Source: Candidatus Phytoplasma meliae (GTDB lineage Bacteria; Bacillota_I; Bacilli_A; Acholeplasmatales; Acholeplasmataceae). Taken from it: a stretch of 64,000 nt of DNA. The notes beneath the pieces were generated by a model. That model did not search any database and was not told the origin of the DNA. It saw nothing but the letters and a program-made list of their open reading frames with translations. Where the stretch lies: positions 73,694 to 137,693 of the forward strand of contig NZ_JACAOD020000001.1 of assembly GCF_016876135.2 (NCBI RefSeq), written 5' to 3'. The position numbers and the translations under genes are program-made. This document shows positions 9,737 to 19,334 of this stretch, piece by piece. Every line of letters starts with the position of its first letter. Within the stretch, counting starts at the first letter, position 1.

Positions 9737-12610
9737 ATGTCAATTATAAGAGGTGTTTTTTATTTACAAAGTTTCTATACTTTGTTACAAAGTCTTAATT
9801 CTTTAGAAAAACTAGTGCTTCAAGCTAAAGAAAATGATTATGATTTCATCGCTTTGAGTGATGACAATAATTTATATGGCATGCTTACTTTTTTAAAATT
9901 ATGTCAAAAACATCAAATTAAACCCATTTTAGGTATTAAAATAATTTTTACATGGAACAATCAAGTTGGTGAACTTTTAGTTTATGCTAAAAATGAAACA
10001 GGAATCAAAAATTTAATTCAACTATCAACTATGGTTAAAAACACTGATAAAAACAATATCTCTTTAGTTAAAATTATCCCCTTAGGAAAAGGTTTATTCA
10101 CGATTATCACAGGACTTTGCCCTTTTTTTGAAAAACTATTTAAAACTCAAGAAAAAGAAGTTTTTAAGGAATTATTAACTCTCCTTTTAGAAATATTTGA
10201 CGATGTTTTCTTAGGAGTTTCTTTTCAAAGCCTCTTTTTAGAAATGCTTTCTGATAATATCTTAGATTTTGCTTCTCGTTTCGACTTATCTTGTCTTCCT
10301 GTTCATAAAACTAATTACATCACTCCTGAAGCTAAAAAAACTTATCAAATTTTAGCTCAAATGGAAAACAGAAAAATCGACTCTGATTTAGATCTTTCTT
10401 TTTTAACTAAAAATGATTTTGACAATAAATATCAAAATTATAATACTATATTATATTCTTGTCAAAAATTAATTAATCAAATTAATTATCAAAATTATCA
10501 ACTTCAACATTTTGCTCTCCCTTCTTATTTAGTTTCTTTGGAATCTCAAAATAACAAAACCCAAGATAAAAAAAAGGAAGATCAATCAAATCAATCAAAT
10601 CAATCAAATCAATCAAATCAATCAAATCAACCAAAAGAGGAAGAGGCAACAACCATTTTCCTTCAAAATTATTTAAAACAATTATCTTATGAAGGGTTAA
10701 AAAAGGTTATAAATCCCCAAAGCCCTCAATATCTAAAATATCAACAAAGATTAGAACAAGAATTAACTATTATTCATGAAATGAATTATCATAATTACTT
10801 TTTAATTGTGAGTGATGTTATTAAATACGCCAAAAAACAAGGTATTTTAGTAGGTCCTGGAAGAGGTTCTTCTTCTGGTTCTTTAGTTTGTTTCTGTCTT
10901 CAAATCACAGAAATTGATCCTTTAAAATATAATCTTATTTTTGAAAGATTTTTGAATCCCCAAAGAAAAACTATGCCTGATATTGACCTTGATTTTCCAG
11001 ATAATAAAAGAGATGTAGTAATTGAATATATGTGTCAAAAATACGGATTAACTCATGTCGCAAATATTATTACTTTTGGACGTTTCGTGAATAAAAAAGC
11101 TATTATTAAAGAATTAATTAAATTTAAAAAAGTTATGCCTTTTCAAATAAAACGTATTTTTTCATTTTTAGATTATCAAGCTTCCCAAAAAAATAAGGGT
11201 TTAATTCCTATCCCTGCGTCCATGGATTTTAAAATGAAAGAGTTATTGCAAATGGCTTCTCATTTAGAAGGAGTTCCGCGTTTCACAGGAACTCATCCTG
11301 CAGGACTAATTTTAAGTCAAAGTGATTTAACCAAAACCATTCCTTTACAAAAATCAAATTCCAACAACTTACAACAAACTCAATGGGAAGCTACTGATTT
11401 AGAAGCAATTGGTTTATTAAAAATAGATTTTTTAGGACTTCGTAGCCTTACTTTAATAAAAAAAATAGTAACAGCTGTTAATACAATTAACCCTAATTTT
11501 TCTCTTTTTGATATCTCTTTAAAAGATGAAAACACCTTTAAACTTTTACAACAAGGCGAAACATTAGGTATTTTTCAATTAGAATCACTCCAAGCTAAAT
11601 TATTTTTACAAAAAATGAAACCTCAAAATTTTGAAGAATTAATTGCTTTATTAGCTTTAAATCGCCCTGGTCCTATTGATTCTTTTAATTTATTTTTAAC
11701 AAATCGCAATCGCAAAAATCATCAACAACACTTTTTTCATCCTTTAATAGATGAAATTCTAAAACCAACTTACGGCATCATTTTATATCAAGAACAAATT
11801 ATGCAAATTGCAGCTAGTTTTGCCAAGTATACCCTTGCTGAAGCAGATTTATTTCGCCAAGCCATTAGTAAAAAAGAAAAAGATCTTTTATTGCAAGAAA
11901 AAGAACGTTTTTTAAATAAAAGTCAACAACAAGGACATAACTTATCATTAGCTACTAAAATTTATGATTATATTCTTAAATTTGCTAATTATGGTTTTAA
12001 CAAGAGTCACAGTGTCGCTTATTCTTTAATCAGTTATCGTATGGCTTATCTGAAAGCTAATTTTAATATTGTTTTTATGATTGTTTTATTAAATGACGCT
12101 CTTAATGACCCTTTGCAAACTCATATTTTATTGCAAGAAGTAGCAAAAACTAATGTTTCTTTAGAAAAACCAAATGTATTTATTAGTAACACCAAATATT
12201 ATTTTGATTTTAACCAAAATAAATTATTTTTACCTTTAAACATAATTAAAGGCGTTAATCGTAATTTTTGCCATGAATTAATCAAAGAACGTTCCCAAAA
12301 AGCTTTTGAATCCTTTCCTGATTTTAAAGAAAGATTATCTTTTTGTTTAAACGAAATGATTCTTACTAATTTGATTTTTAGTGGCGCACTTGACCAAATG
12401 GGCTTTAATCGTAAAACTTTATTCCATAATAAAAATTTAGAAGAAGTTAAATATTATCGTTATTTAGAACATTATGAACCTGTTTTACATCAAGAATATT
12501 CACCTCAAGAATTAATTTCCAACGAAATCAAAGTTTTTGGTTTTAATTTCACCGCTTTAAAACTAACAAAACACAAAATAAAAACATCAAGCACTTATTA
12601 TCAAAAATAA
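9737..12610 (+). CDS. dnaE: DNA polymerase III alpha subunit, DnaE type
   Basis: A 957-residue C-family replicative polymerase that extends DNA from primers. The N-terminal PHP domain covers about residues 1-200. The palm contains GPGRGSSSGS near 373 and the catalytic aspartates in PDIDLDFPD near 413-421, followed by a fingers/thumb region with LALNRPGP. It is shorter than the E. coli enzyme (1160) and appears to lack most of the C-terminal OB/tau-binding extension. There is no proofreading exonuclease domain, so this is the DnaE rather than the PolC enzyme. Residues 283-297, a Gln-Ser-Asn repeat, form an insertion between the PHP and palm domains. Pairing with lysS appears to be operonic. 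Confidence 0.95.
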   Translation: MSIIRGVFYLQSFYTLLQSLNSLEKLVLQAKENDYDFIALSDDNNLYGMLTFLKLCQKHQIKPILGIKIIFTWNNQVGELLVYAKNETGIKNLIQLSTMVKNTDKNNISLVKIIPLGKGLFTIITGLCPFFEKLFKTQEKEVFKELLTLLLEIFDDVFLGVSFQSLFLEMLSDNILDFASRFDLSCLPVHKTNYITPEAKKTYQILAQMENRKIDSDLDLSFLTKNDFDNKYQNYNTILYSCQKLINQINYQNYQLQHFALPSYLVSLESQNNKTQDKKKEDQSNQSNQSNQSNQSNQPKEEEATTIFLQNYLKQLSYEGLKKVINPQSPQYLKYQQRLEQELTIIHEMNYHNYFLIVSDVIKYAKKQGILVGPGRGSSSGSLVCFCLQITEIDPLKYNLIFERFLNPQRKTMPDIDLDFPDNKRDVVIEYMCQKYGLTHVANIITFGRFVNKKAIIKELIKFKKVMPFQIKRIFSFLDYQASQKNKGLIPIPASMDFKMKELLQMASHLEGVPRFTGTHPAGLILSQSDLTKTIPLQKSNSNNLQQTQWEATDLEAIGLLKIDFLGLRSLTLIKKIVTAVNTINPNFSLFDISLKDENTFKLLQQGETLGIFQLESLQAKLFLQKMKPQNFEELIALLALNRPGPIDSFNLFLTNRNRKNHQQHFFHPLIDEILKPTYGIILYQEQIMQIAASFAKYTLAEADLFRQAISKKEKDLLLQEKERFLNKSQQQGHNLSLATKIYDYILKFANYGFNKSHSVAYSLISYRMAYLKANFNIVFMIVLLNDALNDPLQTHILLQEVAKTNVSLEKPNVFISNTKYYFDFNQNKLFLPLNIIKGVNRNFCHELIKERSQKAFESFPDFKERLSFCLNEMILTNLIFSGALDQMGFNRKTLFHNKNLEEVKYYRYLEHYEPVLHQEYSPQELISNEIKVFGFNFTALKLTKHKIKTSSTYYQK
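10583..10627 (+). repeat. 9-bp x5 tandem repeat inside dnaE (QSN repeat)
   Basis: Five head-to-tail copies of CAATCAAAT encode five Gln-Ser-Asn triplets. The unit is a multiple of three, so copy-number change would alter linker length without a frameshift. Confidence 0.95.
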
Positions 12611-12621
12611 TTACTATGATT

Positions 12622-12630
12622 TGTTATAAT
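12622..12630 (+). promoter_or_regulatory. Possible extended -10 promoter for HAD gene
   Basis: TGTTATAAT (TGn plus perfect TATAAT at 12625-12630) lies 12 nt after the dnaE stop and about 138 nt before the next start. No -35 was identified. Confidence 0.4.
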
Positions 12631-12767
12631 TTATGTATACTAATTAAAATATGCTTATGTTACCATTGTTATTATTTCATTTTTTAATTATTATCCATAA
12701 TCAATATAATCAATTTATAAAATAATTCATATCATTAAGATATTTAAAAAGGACATATAATTTATTC

Positions 12768-13565
12768 ATGACCAAAAAAAGACTATTTTTTTTCGATATT
12801 GACCATACTCTATATTGCAACGAACAAAAAGAAATACCTTCACAAACCAAAAAACTATTGCAACAACTATCAAAAAATCCTAATAATGTTTTAGGAATTG
12901 CTACAGGACGTAGTTATTCAGGAGTTAGTGTTTTAAAGGGATTAATGCCATTATTCCAATATTTTGTAGTTCTTAATGGAGCTATGACTTTTAAAAATGA
13001 TCAAATCATCCAAACAACTCCAATATTAAAAGAAGATGTTTTAAAATTAAACCAAAAAGCTTATGACCAACAAATATCAGTAGTTAATGTTGAATTTAAA
13101 AAAACAGATATTTTAGGACAAAAAGATCCTGATTCGCAACCATTTATCAATAATGAAACCCGTCAAAACCAAGAAGAAAAGAAAAAAAGCTTTCATCTTT
13201 CAAACTTTGAAAAACCAATCTACAAAATCAATTTATTTCATGTTAATACTGCAGTAATTGTTGATTTATTAAAAGATTTCCCTCAATTGCATGCTTATTT
13301 TTGGAATAATGGAGTGGTCAGCCTCAGCGCTAAACAAGTTAATAAAGCTTATGGAATCAAACCAGTTCAAAAAAATTATCCTAACTATCAATTAATTTGT
13401 GTAGGAGATGGCTGTAATGATGTTGAAATGTTTCAATCATCTAATCTTGCTATTGTAATGAATAACACCAAATATCCTGATTTAAAAAAAATAGCTCATT
13501 TAGTGGCTCCTCACATAGAAGAAAATAAGTTATATGATTTTTTTAATACACATAATTTAATTTAA
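12768..13565 (+). CDS. Cof-type HAD-superfamily hydrolase
   Basis: A 265-residue phosphatase of the HAD IIB (Cof/YidA-like) subfamily. Motif I FFDIDHT gives nucleophile Asp10 and Asp12. Motif II is the Thr/Ser in GIATGRSYSG. Motif IV is VGDGCNDVEM near residues 211-221. The cap domain lies between about 85 and 185. Such enzymes dephosphorylate sugar phosphates, flavin or other small phosphorylated metabolites; the substrate cannot be told from sequence. AGGA is about 15 nt before the ATG, a loose spacing, but there is no better start. It stands alone between dnaE and a small membrane-protein gene 43 nt downstream. Confidence 0.9.
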   Translation: MTKKRLFFFDIDHTLYCNEQKEIPSQTKKLLQQLSKNPNNVLGIATGRSYSGVSVLKGLMPLFQYFVVLNGAMTFKNDQIIQTTPILKEDVLKLNQKAYDQQISVVNVEFKKTDILGQKDPDSQPFINNETRQNQEEKKKSFHLSNFEKPIYKINLFHVNTAVIVDLLKDFPQLHAYFWNNGVVSLSAKQVNKAYGIKPVQKNYPNYQLICVGDGCNDVEMFQSSNLAIVMNNTKYPDLKKIAHLVAPHIEENKLYDFFNTHNLI

Positions 13566-13608
13566 ATTTAAAATAATAACAATAAAAATAAGAAAGGAAT
13601 GTGAATCA

Positions 13609-13977
13609 ATGAAACAAACACCTAAAAAAGCTTTAATTAAAGAAAACAACCTTTATCCCCACAAACCTAAATTTTATCAAGCTTTATTACAAAATAAAAA
13701 TTATCACTTAGTCCTTATTGGTTTAGGGATTGCTGTTAATTTAATAACAATTGTTCTTTTTAAAGATAAGTTACGCATCTCAGGAGATCTATATACATAT
13801 AAACAATTAACTCGTCTTTATTTAACAGCCATGGTTTCAGGAATGTTTTTAGGAGGATCAATTTTAGGACTTAAAAAAGGAGCTATGGGAGTTTCTTTAG
13901 GGGTTTTTATAGGTTCTGCTTTAGGATTATGGTTATCCTTCTTGACAGAAGGCCGCATAATTGCTTGGTTAATATAA
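13609..13977 (+). CDS. Small integral membrane protein of unknown function
   Basis: A 122-residue protein with a basic N-terminus (about 1-35) and three hydrophobic helices at about 37-54, 70-88 and 93-115. The last two are Gly-rich (SGMFLGGSILGLKKG and FIGSALGLWLSFL). A good ribosome-binding site (AAAGGAA) precedes the ATG. I do not recognise the family. It lies between the HAD phosphatase and pheS on the same strand and could be in the same transcript. Confidence 0.75.
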   Translation: MKQTPKKALIKENNLYPHKPKFYQALLQNKNYHLVLIGLGIAVNLITIVLFKDKLRISGDLYTYKQLTRLYLTAMVSGMFLGGSILGLKKGAMGVSLGVFIGSALGLWLSFLTEGRIIAWLI

Positions 13978-14062
13978 TTATTTAATTTGTTTACAAACGC
14001 AATTTAACAAGAAATCCTATAAATCAAAAAACAAAATTAATAAGAAAGATCTTGCCATTGTT

Positions 14063-15085
14063 ATGAAAAATAAAATTAATCTTTTAAAAGAACAATTCGA
14101 TATTAGCTTAAATAAAGAAAAAAATAATTTAGAAAAATTATCATCCTTAGAACAAAAATTTTTAGGAAAAAAGGGGATTTTTCAACAATTAAATCAAGAT
14201 TTAAAATCAATCGATCCTTTCAAAAAGCCAATTATAGGAAAACTAATTAATTGTTTTAAACAAGAAGTGATTGCATCTTTAACCAAAACTAAGTCATTTT
14301 TAAAAAATAAAGCTCTTCAAGCACAATTGCTGACAGAAGAGATTGATATTAATTTACCAGGTTTCCCTTTTTCACAAGGATCAATCCACCCCCTTTATCA
14401 AATTATAGAACATTTAGAAGATTTATTTTTATCTTTAGGATATCAAATTAAAGACGGCAACGAAATTGAAACAGATTTTTATAATTTTGAAATGTTAAAT
14501 ATTGCAAAAGGTCATCCAGCAAGAGCTATGCAAGATTCTTTTTATCTTGACCCTGAACGTCTTTTAAGAACTCATACTTCTAATATTCAAGCAAAAGAAA
14601 TGTTAACTCACCAAGGAAAACCTTTAAAAATTATTTCTTCAGGAAAAGTTTTTCGCAAAGATAATGATGATGCCACTCACAGCCATCAATTTATGCAATT
14701 AGAAGGTTTGGTAATTGATCAAAAAATTAATTTTATAGACTTAAAACAAACATTACTAACCATTACTCAAGAATTATTTGGACCCTCACAAGAAGTTAAT
14801 TTTAGACCTTCATATTTCCCTTTTACTGAACCTAGTGTTGAAGTTGATTTAGTTATTGACAGCAAAAATAATACCAAAGAGTATTTAGAAATTTTAGGAG
14901 CAGGTTTAGTTCACCCTCAAGTTTTAATGAATGCCAACTATGATCCTCAAAAATACCAAGGATTTGCTTTTGGCCTAGGAATTGAAAGAATCGCTATGAT
15001 TAAATATCATATTGAAAATATTCGTCATTTCTACACTAACGATCTTTGTTTTTTAAAACAATTCGCAAGGAAGAAAAAAGCATGA
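14063..15085 (+). CDS. pheS: Phenylalanyl-tRNA synthetase alpha chain
   Basis: A 340-residue catalytic subunit of the alpha2-beta2 PheRS. An N-terminal coiled coil (about 1-90, tRNA binding) precedes the class II core: motif 1 region GSIHPLYQIIEHLEDLF, motif 2 region SGKVFRKDNDDATHSHQFMQ and motif 3 GFAFGLGIERIAMIKY. The ribosome-binding site before the ATG is weak. No T-box leader is visible in the 85 nt upstream. The TGA stop overlaps the pheT ATG (ATGA), which couples production of the two subunits. Confidence 0.96.
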   Translation: MKNKINLLKEQFDISLNKEKNNLEKLSSLEQKFLGKKGIFQQLNQDLKSIDPFKKPIIGKLINCFKQEVIASLTKTKSFLKNKALQAQLLTEEIDINLPGFPFSQGSIHPLYQIIEHLEDLFLSLGYQIKDGNEIETDFYNFEMLNIAKGHPARAMQDSFYLDPERLLRTHTSNIQAKEMLTHQGKPLKIISSGKVFRKDNDDATHSHQFMQLEGLVIDQKINFIDLKQTLLTITQELFGPSQEVNFRPSYFPFTEPSVEVDLVIDSKNNTKEYLEILGAGLVHPQVLMNANYDPQKYQGFAFGLGIERIAMIKYHIENIRHFYTNDLCFLKQFARKKKA

Positions 15086-17508
15086 AAATTATTGAAAATA
15101 TTTTAAAACAATATTTACCAAAAATACCTCATCATGACCAACTTTTTAACTTAACTAATAATTACATTTGTGAAGTCAAAACTTGTACTCAATTATCTGA
15201 AAATACTAATTTAATAGTTGGAAAAATCTTAAACTATCAAAAAATACCTAATTCTAAAAAATTAAACTTAGTCACAGTTGATATAGGGACTAAAATAGTT
15301 AAAATTGTTTGTGGTGCTACTAATTTAGTTAATAATCGCAAAGTTATTGTTGCTTCTGAAGGTTCTTTTTTAGAAGGAATGCAAACAACTATTAAAAATA
15401 AAAGTATTTGTGGTGTATTTTCAGAAGGAATGCTTTGTGCTTTAGATGAATTAGGGTTAGATCCTAAAATTTTAACCCCAGAAGAACAAACAGGAATTTA
15501 TCTTTTTGATGATCCTAACGATGAAATTATTCTTGGACAAAACGCTTTAATTCCTTTAGGATTAGCTGGTTTCATCTTAGAATTAGGAATTACTCCTAAT
15601 CGCGCTGATCTTTTATCTTATGTTGGTTTTGTCAAAGATTTAGAAGCAGTTGTCAAAAGTCATCCTTCCCAAGAATATCAAATAAAATCTAACAGTAAAA
15701 AAGCTTTATCCCTTCATCAAATGTTTCCCAAAAAACTTTTGCCAGAGTCGCCCCTCAAAGTAACTATTGAAAGTGATGTTTGTTATGAATATAACGCTTG
15801 TATTTTAGAAAATATTACCATCAAACCATCACCCTTATGGTTGCGCAACACTCTTTTAAAATCAGGAGTTAACCCTATTAATAATGTTGTTGATATTACT
15901 AACTTAATTTTACTTGAATATGGCATTCCTTTACATGCTTTTGATTCTAAAAACATCAAAGAAATTAAAGTAAGACAAGGTTTAAAGGACGAAGAAATAA
16001 CTACTTTTAATCAAAATACGTATCGCTTAGAAGAAAGTGATTTAGTTATTACAGATGGTCAAAATGCAATCGCTTTAGCAGGTATTATTGGCCTTTCATC
16101 AAGTGGAATCAACAATAATACCAAAAGTATTATTTTAGAAGCTGCTTATTTTATACCAGAAACTATTATCAAAACCACTCAAAAACTCAAAATTAAAACT
16201 GAAAGTTCCTTAAGATTTGAAAGAGGAATTGATCCTAATTTAATTCCTTTAGCTTTACAAAAAGCATGTTCTCTTTTAATTTCTTTAGCTGATGCTAAAA
16301 TAACTTCACAACCAGTTCAACAGAAAAAACAAGAATTAAAAGCAAAACCCATTACTCTACATCTTGATTATGTTCAACAAAAAACTGGTATTTCTTTTTC
16401 TTTATCCCAAATCAAAGAATGGTTATTAAATTTAAATTATCAAATTATATCCCAAAAAAATGATATTTTAGAAGTTGCTCCACCTTTAAGTAGATATGAT
16501 GTTAGAATTAAAGAAAATATCATTGCTGATTTAATTCGTCTTTATGGTTGCAATAAAACAACTACTGGAGTTGCTCCCCTTTTATCTTCTCAACAAAATA
16601 AAATGACTTTACAACAAAAAAACCTCCGTGCTTTGAAAAAATTATTAATTAATTTAGGTTTTTACGAAACTATTACTTATAGTTTAATTAGTCAAGAAAT
16701 GTTTAATGCTTTTCATTATCAAAAAGAACATCTTGCAATTATAAACCCATTGTCACAAGATAAAGTTATTTTAAGACAAAGTTTATTAAGTGGTTTAGCT
16801 GAAGTTTTAAGTTATCATCACAAAAGGCAAACTTTTGATAATGCGTTTTTTGAAATTGGAAAAGTTTATTACCCCCAAGAAGAAATATTAACCTTAGGTT
16901 TAGCTTTAAGTGGTGATTTCTTAAACAGTGGATGGTTAAAGCAAAACATTACTAGTTCTTTTTTTGTTTTAAAAGGGGTTGTTGAGCAAATAAGTGCTTT
17001 TCTAGGAATTAACCTTACTTATCAAAAAAGTTCTTCTAACTTAAATCTTCATCCGAATATTCAAGCTAACCTTTTATACAACAATGAAATTATTGGAATA
17101 ATTGGCAAAACTCATCCTCAATTTAATGAAAAACATCATTTAAAAGATAGTTTTCTTTGTGAATTTTTATTAACTAAACCTATTTTAACCCAAACACCAA
17201 CCACTTTATATCAACCTATCTCTAAATTTCCAGTAATTACTCGCGATTTAGCTTTTTTCATCAATCAAAAGTATTCTTTTGAGCATGTAATACAAACCAT
17301 TAATAAAAACTCTTCACTTGATTTGATTAATTGTGAACTTTTTGATGTTTATCAAGCAACTACCTCCAATCAAGATAAAATTCGTTCTTTAGGTTTAAGA
17401 CTTTCTTTTTCTAATCCTAATAAAAACTTAGATAAAACAACTATTGACCAAAAAATGCAAACTATTATTCAAACTTTAATGAAAAAATATCAAATTCAAA
17501 TTAGATAA
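15082..17508 (+). CDS. pheT: Phenylalanyl-tRNA synthetase beta chain
   Basis: An 808-residue subunit providing tRNA binding and editing for PheRS. An N-terminal EMAP-like tRNA-binding domain (about 40-150) precedes the B3/B4 editing region, B5 (about 400-470), the degenerate catalytic-like core and the C-terminal FDX-ACB anticodon-binding domain (from about 712). The frame is open further upstream to 15046, but the ATG at 15082 is chosen because it follows AAGGAAG, overlaps the pheS stop as ATGA, and gives the conserved N-terminus beginning MKIIENIL. Confidence 0.95.
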   Translation: MKIIENILKQYLPKIPHHDQLFNLTNNYICEVKTCTQLSENTNLIVGKILNYQKIPNSKKLNLVTVDIGTKIVKIVCGATNLVNNRKVIVASEGSFLEGMQTTIKNKSICGVFSEGMLCALDELGLDPKILTPEEQTGIYLFDDPNDEIILGQNALIPLGLAGFILELGITPNRADLLSYVGFVKDLEAVVKSHPSQEYQIKSNSKKALSLHQMFPKKLLPESPLKVTIESDVCYEYNACILENITIKPSPLWLRNTLLKSGVNPINNVVDITNLILLEYGIPLHAFDSKNIKEIKVRQGLKDEEITTFNQNTYRLEESDLVITDGQNAIALAGIIGLSSSGINNNTKSIILEAAYFIPETIIKTTQKLKIKTESSLRFERGIDPNLIPLALQKACSLLISLADAKITSQPVQQKKQELKAKPITLHLDYVQQKTGISFSLSQIKEWLLNLNYQIISQKNDILEVAPPLSRYDVRIKENIIADLIRLYGCNKTTTGVAPLLSSQQNKMTLQQKNLRALKKLLINLGFYETITYSLISQEMFNAFHYQKEHLAIINPLSQDKVILRQSLLSGLAEVLSYHHKRQTFDNAFFEIGKVYYPQEEILTLGLALSGDFLNSGWLKQNITSSFFVLKGVVEQISAFLGINLTYQKSSSNLNLHPNIQANLLYNNEIIGIIGKTHPQFNEKHHLKDSFLCEFLLTKPILTQTPTTLYQPISKFPVITRDLAFFINQKYSFEHVIQTINKNSSLDLINCELFDVYQATTSNQDKIRSLGLRLSFSNPNKNLDKTTIDQKMQTIIQTLMKKYQIQIR

Positions 17509-17701
17509 CAACTTTAACTATTTTTTACATCAACCATTACAAACAATATCATATTGCCTTAAAAATTTAAAAAAACAACATTAATAATTAAATATGATAC
17601 AATTAAATTGTAGCTTTAAAATTAATCTCGGCTATTATATAATTTTTTGTATAATTTTCATTTTATTTTTCTTTTAACACAAACAACGAAAGGGGAAAAA
17701 C

Positions 17702-19240
17702 ATGTTTCAAATAACCAACCTTAATAAAGGTTTTATCAGTAAAACAGGGATTCCTTCTATTGCTTTAAGCAATGTTTCTTTAAAATTACCTTCTAAAGGT
17801 TTAGTCTTTATTTTAGGAAAATCTGGCTCCGGAAAATCTACTTTACTTAATCTTTTAGGGGGTCTTGATTATTGTGATAACGGTGAAATCACAATTAACA
17901 ATACTTCTTTAAGAAATCTAAATGCCAACGATATAGATTGTTATCGCAATGGTAATGTTGGTTTTATTTTCCAAGATTTTAATTTAATTGAAGATATGAC
18001 TGTTTTTGAAAATGTTGCTTTACCTTTACAATTACAAGGAAAAGAAGTTAACCCTAATTTAATTCATCAATTATTAAAAGATGTTGAAATGAGTGGTTTT
18101 GATTATCGTAAAATCAACGAACTTTCAGGAGGACAAAAACAAAGAATCGCTATTATTAGAGCAATTGTTAAAAATCCTCAAATTATTTTAGCAGATGAAC
18201 CAACAGGGAATTTAGATTCTGAAACAGGAACTAAAATTTTTAATATTTTACAAGCTTTATCTAAAGAAAAATTAGTATGCGTTGTTAGTCATGATCATGA
18301 AAATGCTTATAATTATGGTGATCGTGTTATTGAATTTAAAGATGGAATAATAATTTCTGATTTAACCCGTGATCTTTCAAAAAAAGAAACTCCCAAAATA
18401 AAATTGGAAAAGGGAAAAGTTTTAACAGAAGAATTACTGTTGCAAATTCAACAACAAGGACAAGGTTCACATCAATTAAAAAAACAATTTACTTCTACAG
18501 ATCCTACTAAAATAAAAGATGAAGGGCAACCTCTTGTAAAGAGTCCAAGTGTTTTACCTTCTAAAATTGCTTTTAAAATGGGATCTAGTTTCTTACAAAA
18601 TAAAAAATTTTCTACTGCTTTTGTTTCTTTAGCAAGTGTTGGATTATCATTTGCTGTTTATTTACAAATTGTTGTTTTAGTTAATGCTCTTTCTTTTTAT
18701 AAACAAACACAAGCGCAAATGGCGCCAGAACTTTTTGAAGCAATCAAGAGTAAATTACCTTTGACAAATTTGCAAATTTTCTTCATAATTACAATTTTAT
18801 TTGTTCAACTATTTTTTTGGATAGTTACAGGAGGTTTTGTTAAAAAAAGTATCCAATTCAAACACAAAGATATTGGTATTTTACGCGCTTTAGGTGCCCG
18901 TGGAAAAGATGTTTTTAAAATATTTTTTAGCGAAGGCTTAATCATTGCAATTTTGGCCACTATTTGGGGAATTATCTTATTTGGAATAAAATATTTTTGG
19001 ATGTCAGAACCATTTGCTTATTATTTTTCCTTAGGTCAACAAAAAGGTTGGGAAATGACGGTATTCATGCAAAGTCTCACAAGAATCAACCTCGAATTAA
19101 AACATCAATGGATAATTGCTTGGTATTCTTTATTTTTAATGGAATTCCTTTTATGTGTACTATTAGTTTTCTTAACCACTTACCCTGCTATCAAAAAACT
19201 ATCTCGCAAAAAACCAATTGACGTTATCTTAAAAAAATAA
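17702..19240 (+). CDS. ABC transporter: ATPase fused to one FtsX-type permease domain
   Basis: A 512-residue MacB/LolD-like fusion. The N-terminal ATPase has Walker A GKSGSGKST (39-47), signature LSGGQKQR (about 141-148), Walker B ILADEP (about 162-167) and the D-loop of GNLDSETG. A charged linker (about 225-285) leads to a four-helix FtsX-type permease: helices at about 303-328, 353-377, 418-437 and 477-497. It is expected to dimerise and export a peptide or lipoprotein, or act in mechanotransmission; the substrate is unknown. There is no large extracellular MacB domain. A strong ribosome-binding site (AAAGGGG) precedes the ATG. TATAAT hexamers at 17638 and 17650 may be the promoter. A strong terminator follows, so it is likely monocistronic. 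Confidence 0.9.
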   Translation: MFQITNLNKGFISKTGIPSIALSNVSLKLPSKGLVFILGKSGSGKSTLLNLLGGLDYCDNGEITINNTSLRNLNANDIDCYRNGNVGFIFQDFNLIEDMTVFENVALPLQLQGKEVNPNLIHQLLKDVEMSGFDYRKINELSGGQKQRIAIIRAIVKNPQIILADEPTGNLDSETGTKIFNILQALSKEKLVCVVSHDHENAYNYGDRVIEFKDGIIISDLTRDLSKKETPKIKLEKGKVLTEELLLQIQQQGQGSHQLKKQFTSTDPTKIKDEGQPLVKSPSVLPSKIAFKMGSSFLQNKKFSTAFVSLASVGLSFAVYLQIVVLVNALSFYKQTQAQMAPELFEAIKSKLPLTNLQIFFIITILFVQLFFWIVTGGFVKKSIQFKHKDIGILRALGARGKDVFKIFFSEGLIIAILATIWGIILFGIKYFWMSEPFAYYFSLGQQKGWEMTVFMQSLTRINLELKHQWIIAWYSLFLMEFLLCVLLVFLTTYPAIKKLSRKKPIDVILKK

Positions 19241-19254
19241 TTTCTTAAAACAAT

Positions 19255-19285
19255 AAGACTATCTTTTGAAGATAGTCTTTTCTTT
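19255..19285 (+). terminator. Terminator of ABC transporter gene
   Basis: Arms AAGACTATCTT (19255-19265) and AAGATAGTCTT (19269-19279) form an 11-bp stem with a 3-nt loop, followed by a T-rich run. Confidence 0.9.
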
Positions 19286-19306
19286 TTTTTAAACCCATAT
19301 AACAAA

Positions 19307-19334
19307 AAAAAATCAACTTAATAGTTGATTTTTT
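19307..19334 (-). terminator. Terminator of hrcA-grpE-dnaK-dnaJ operon
   Basis: Arms AAAAAATCAACT and AGTTGATTTTTT (loop TAAT) form a 12-bp stem that touches the dnaJ stop codon; read on the minus strand it ends in a T run. Confidence 0.8.
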
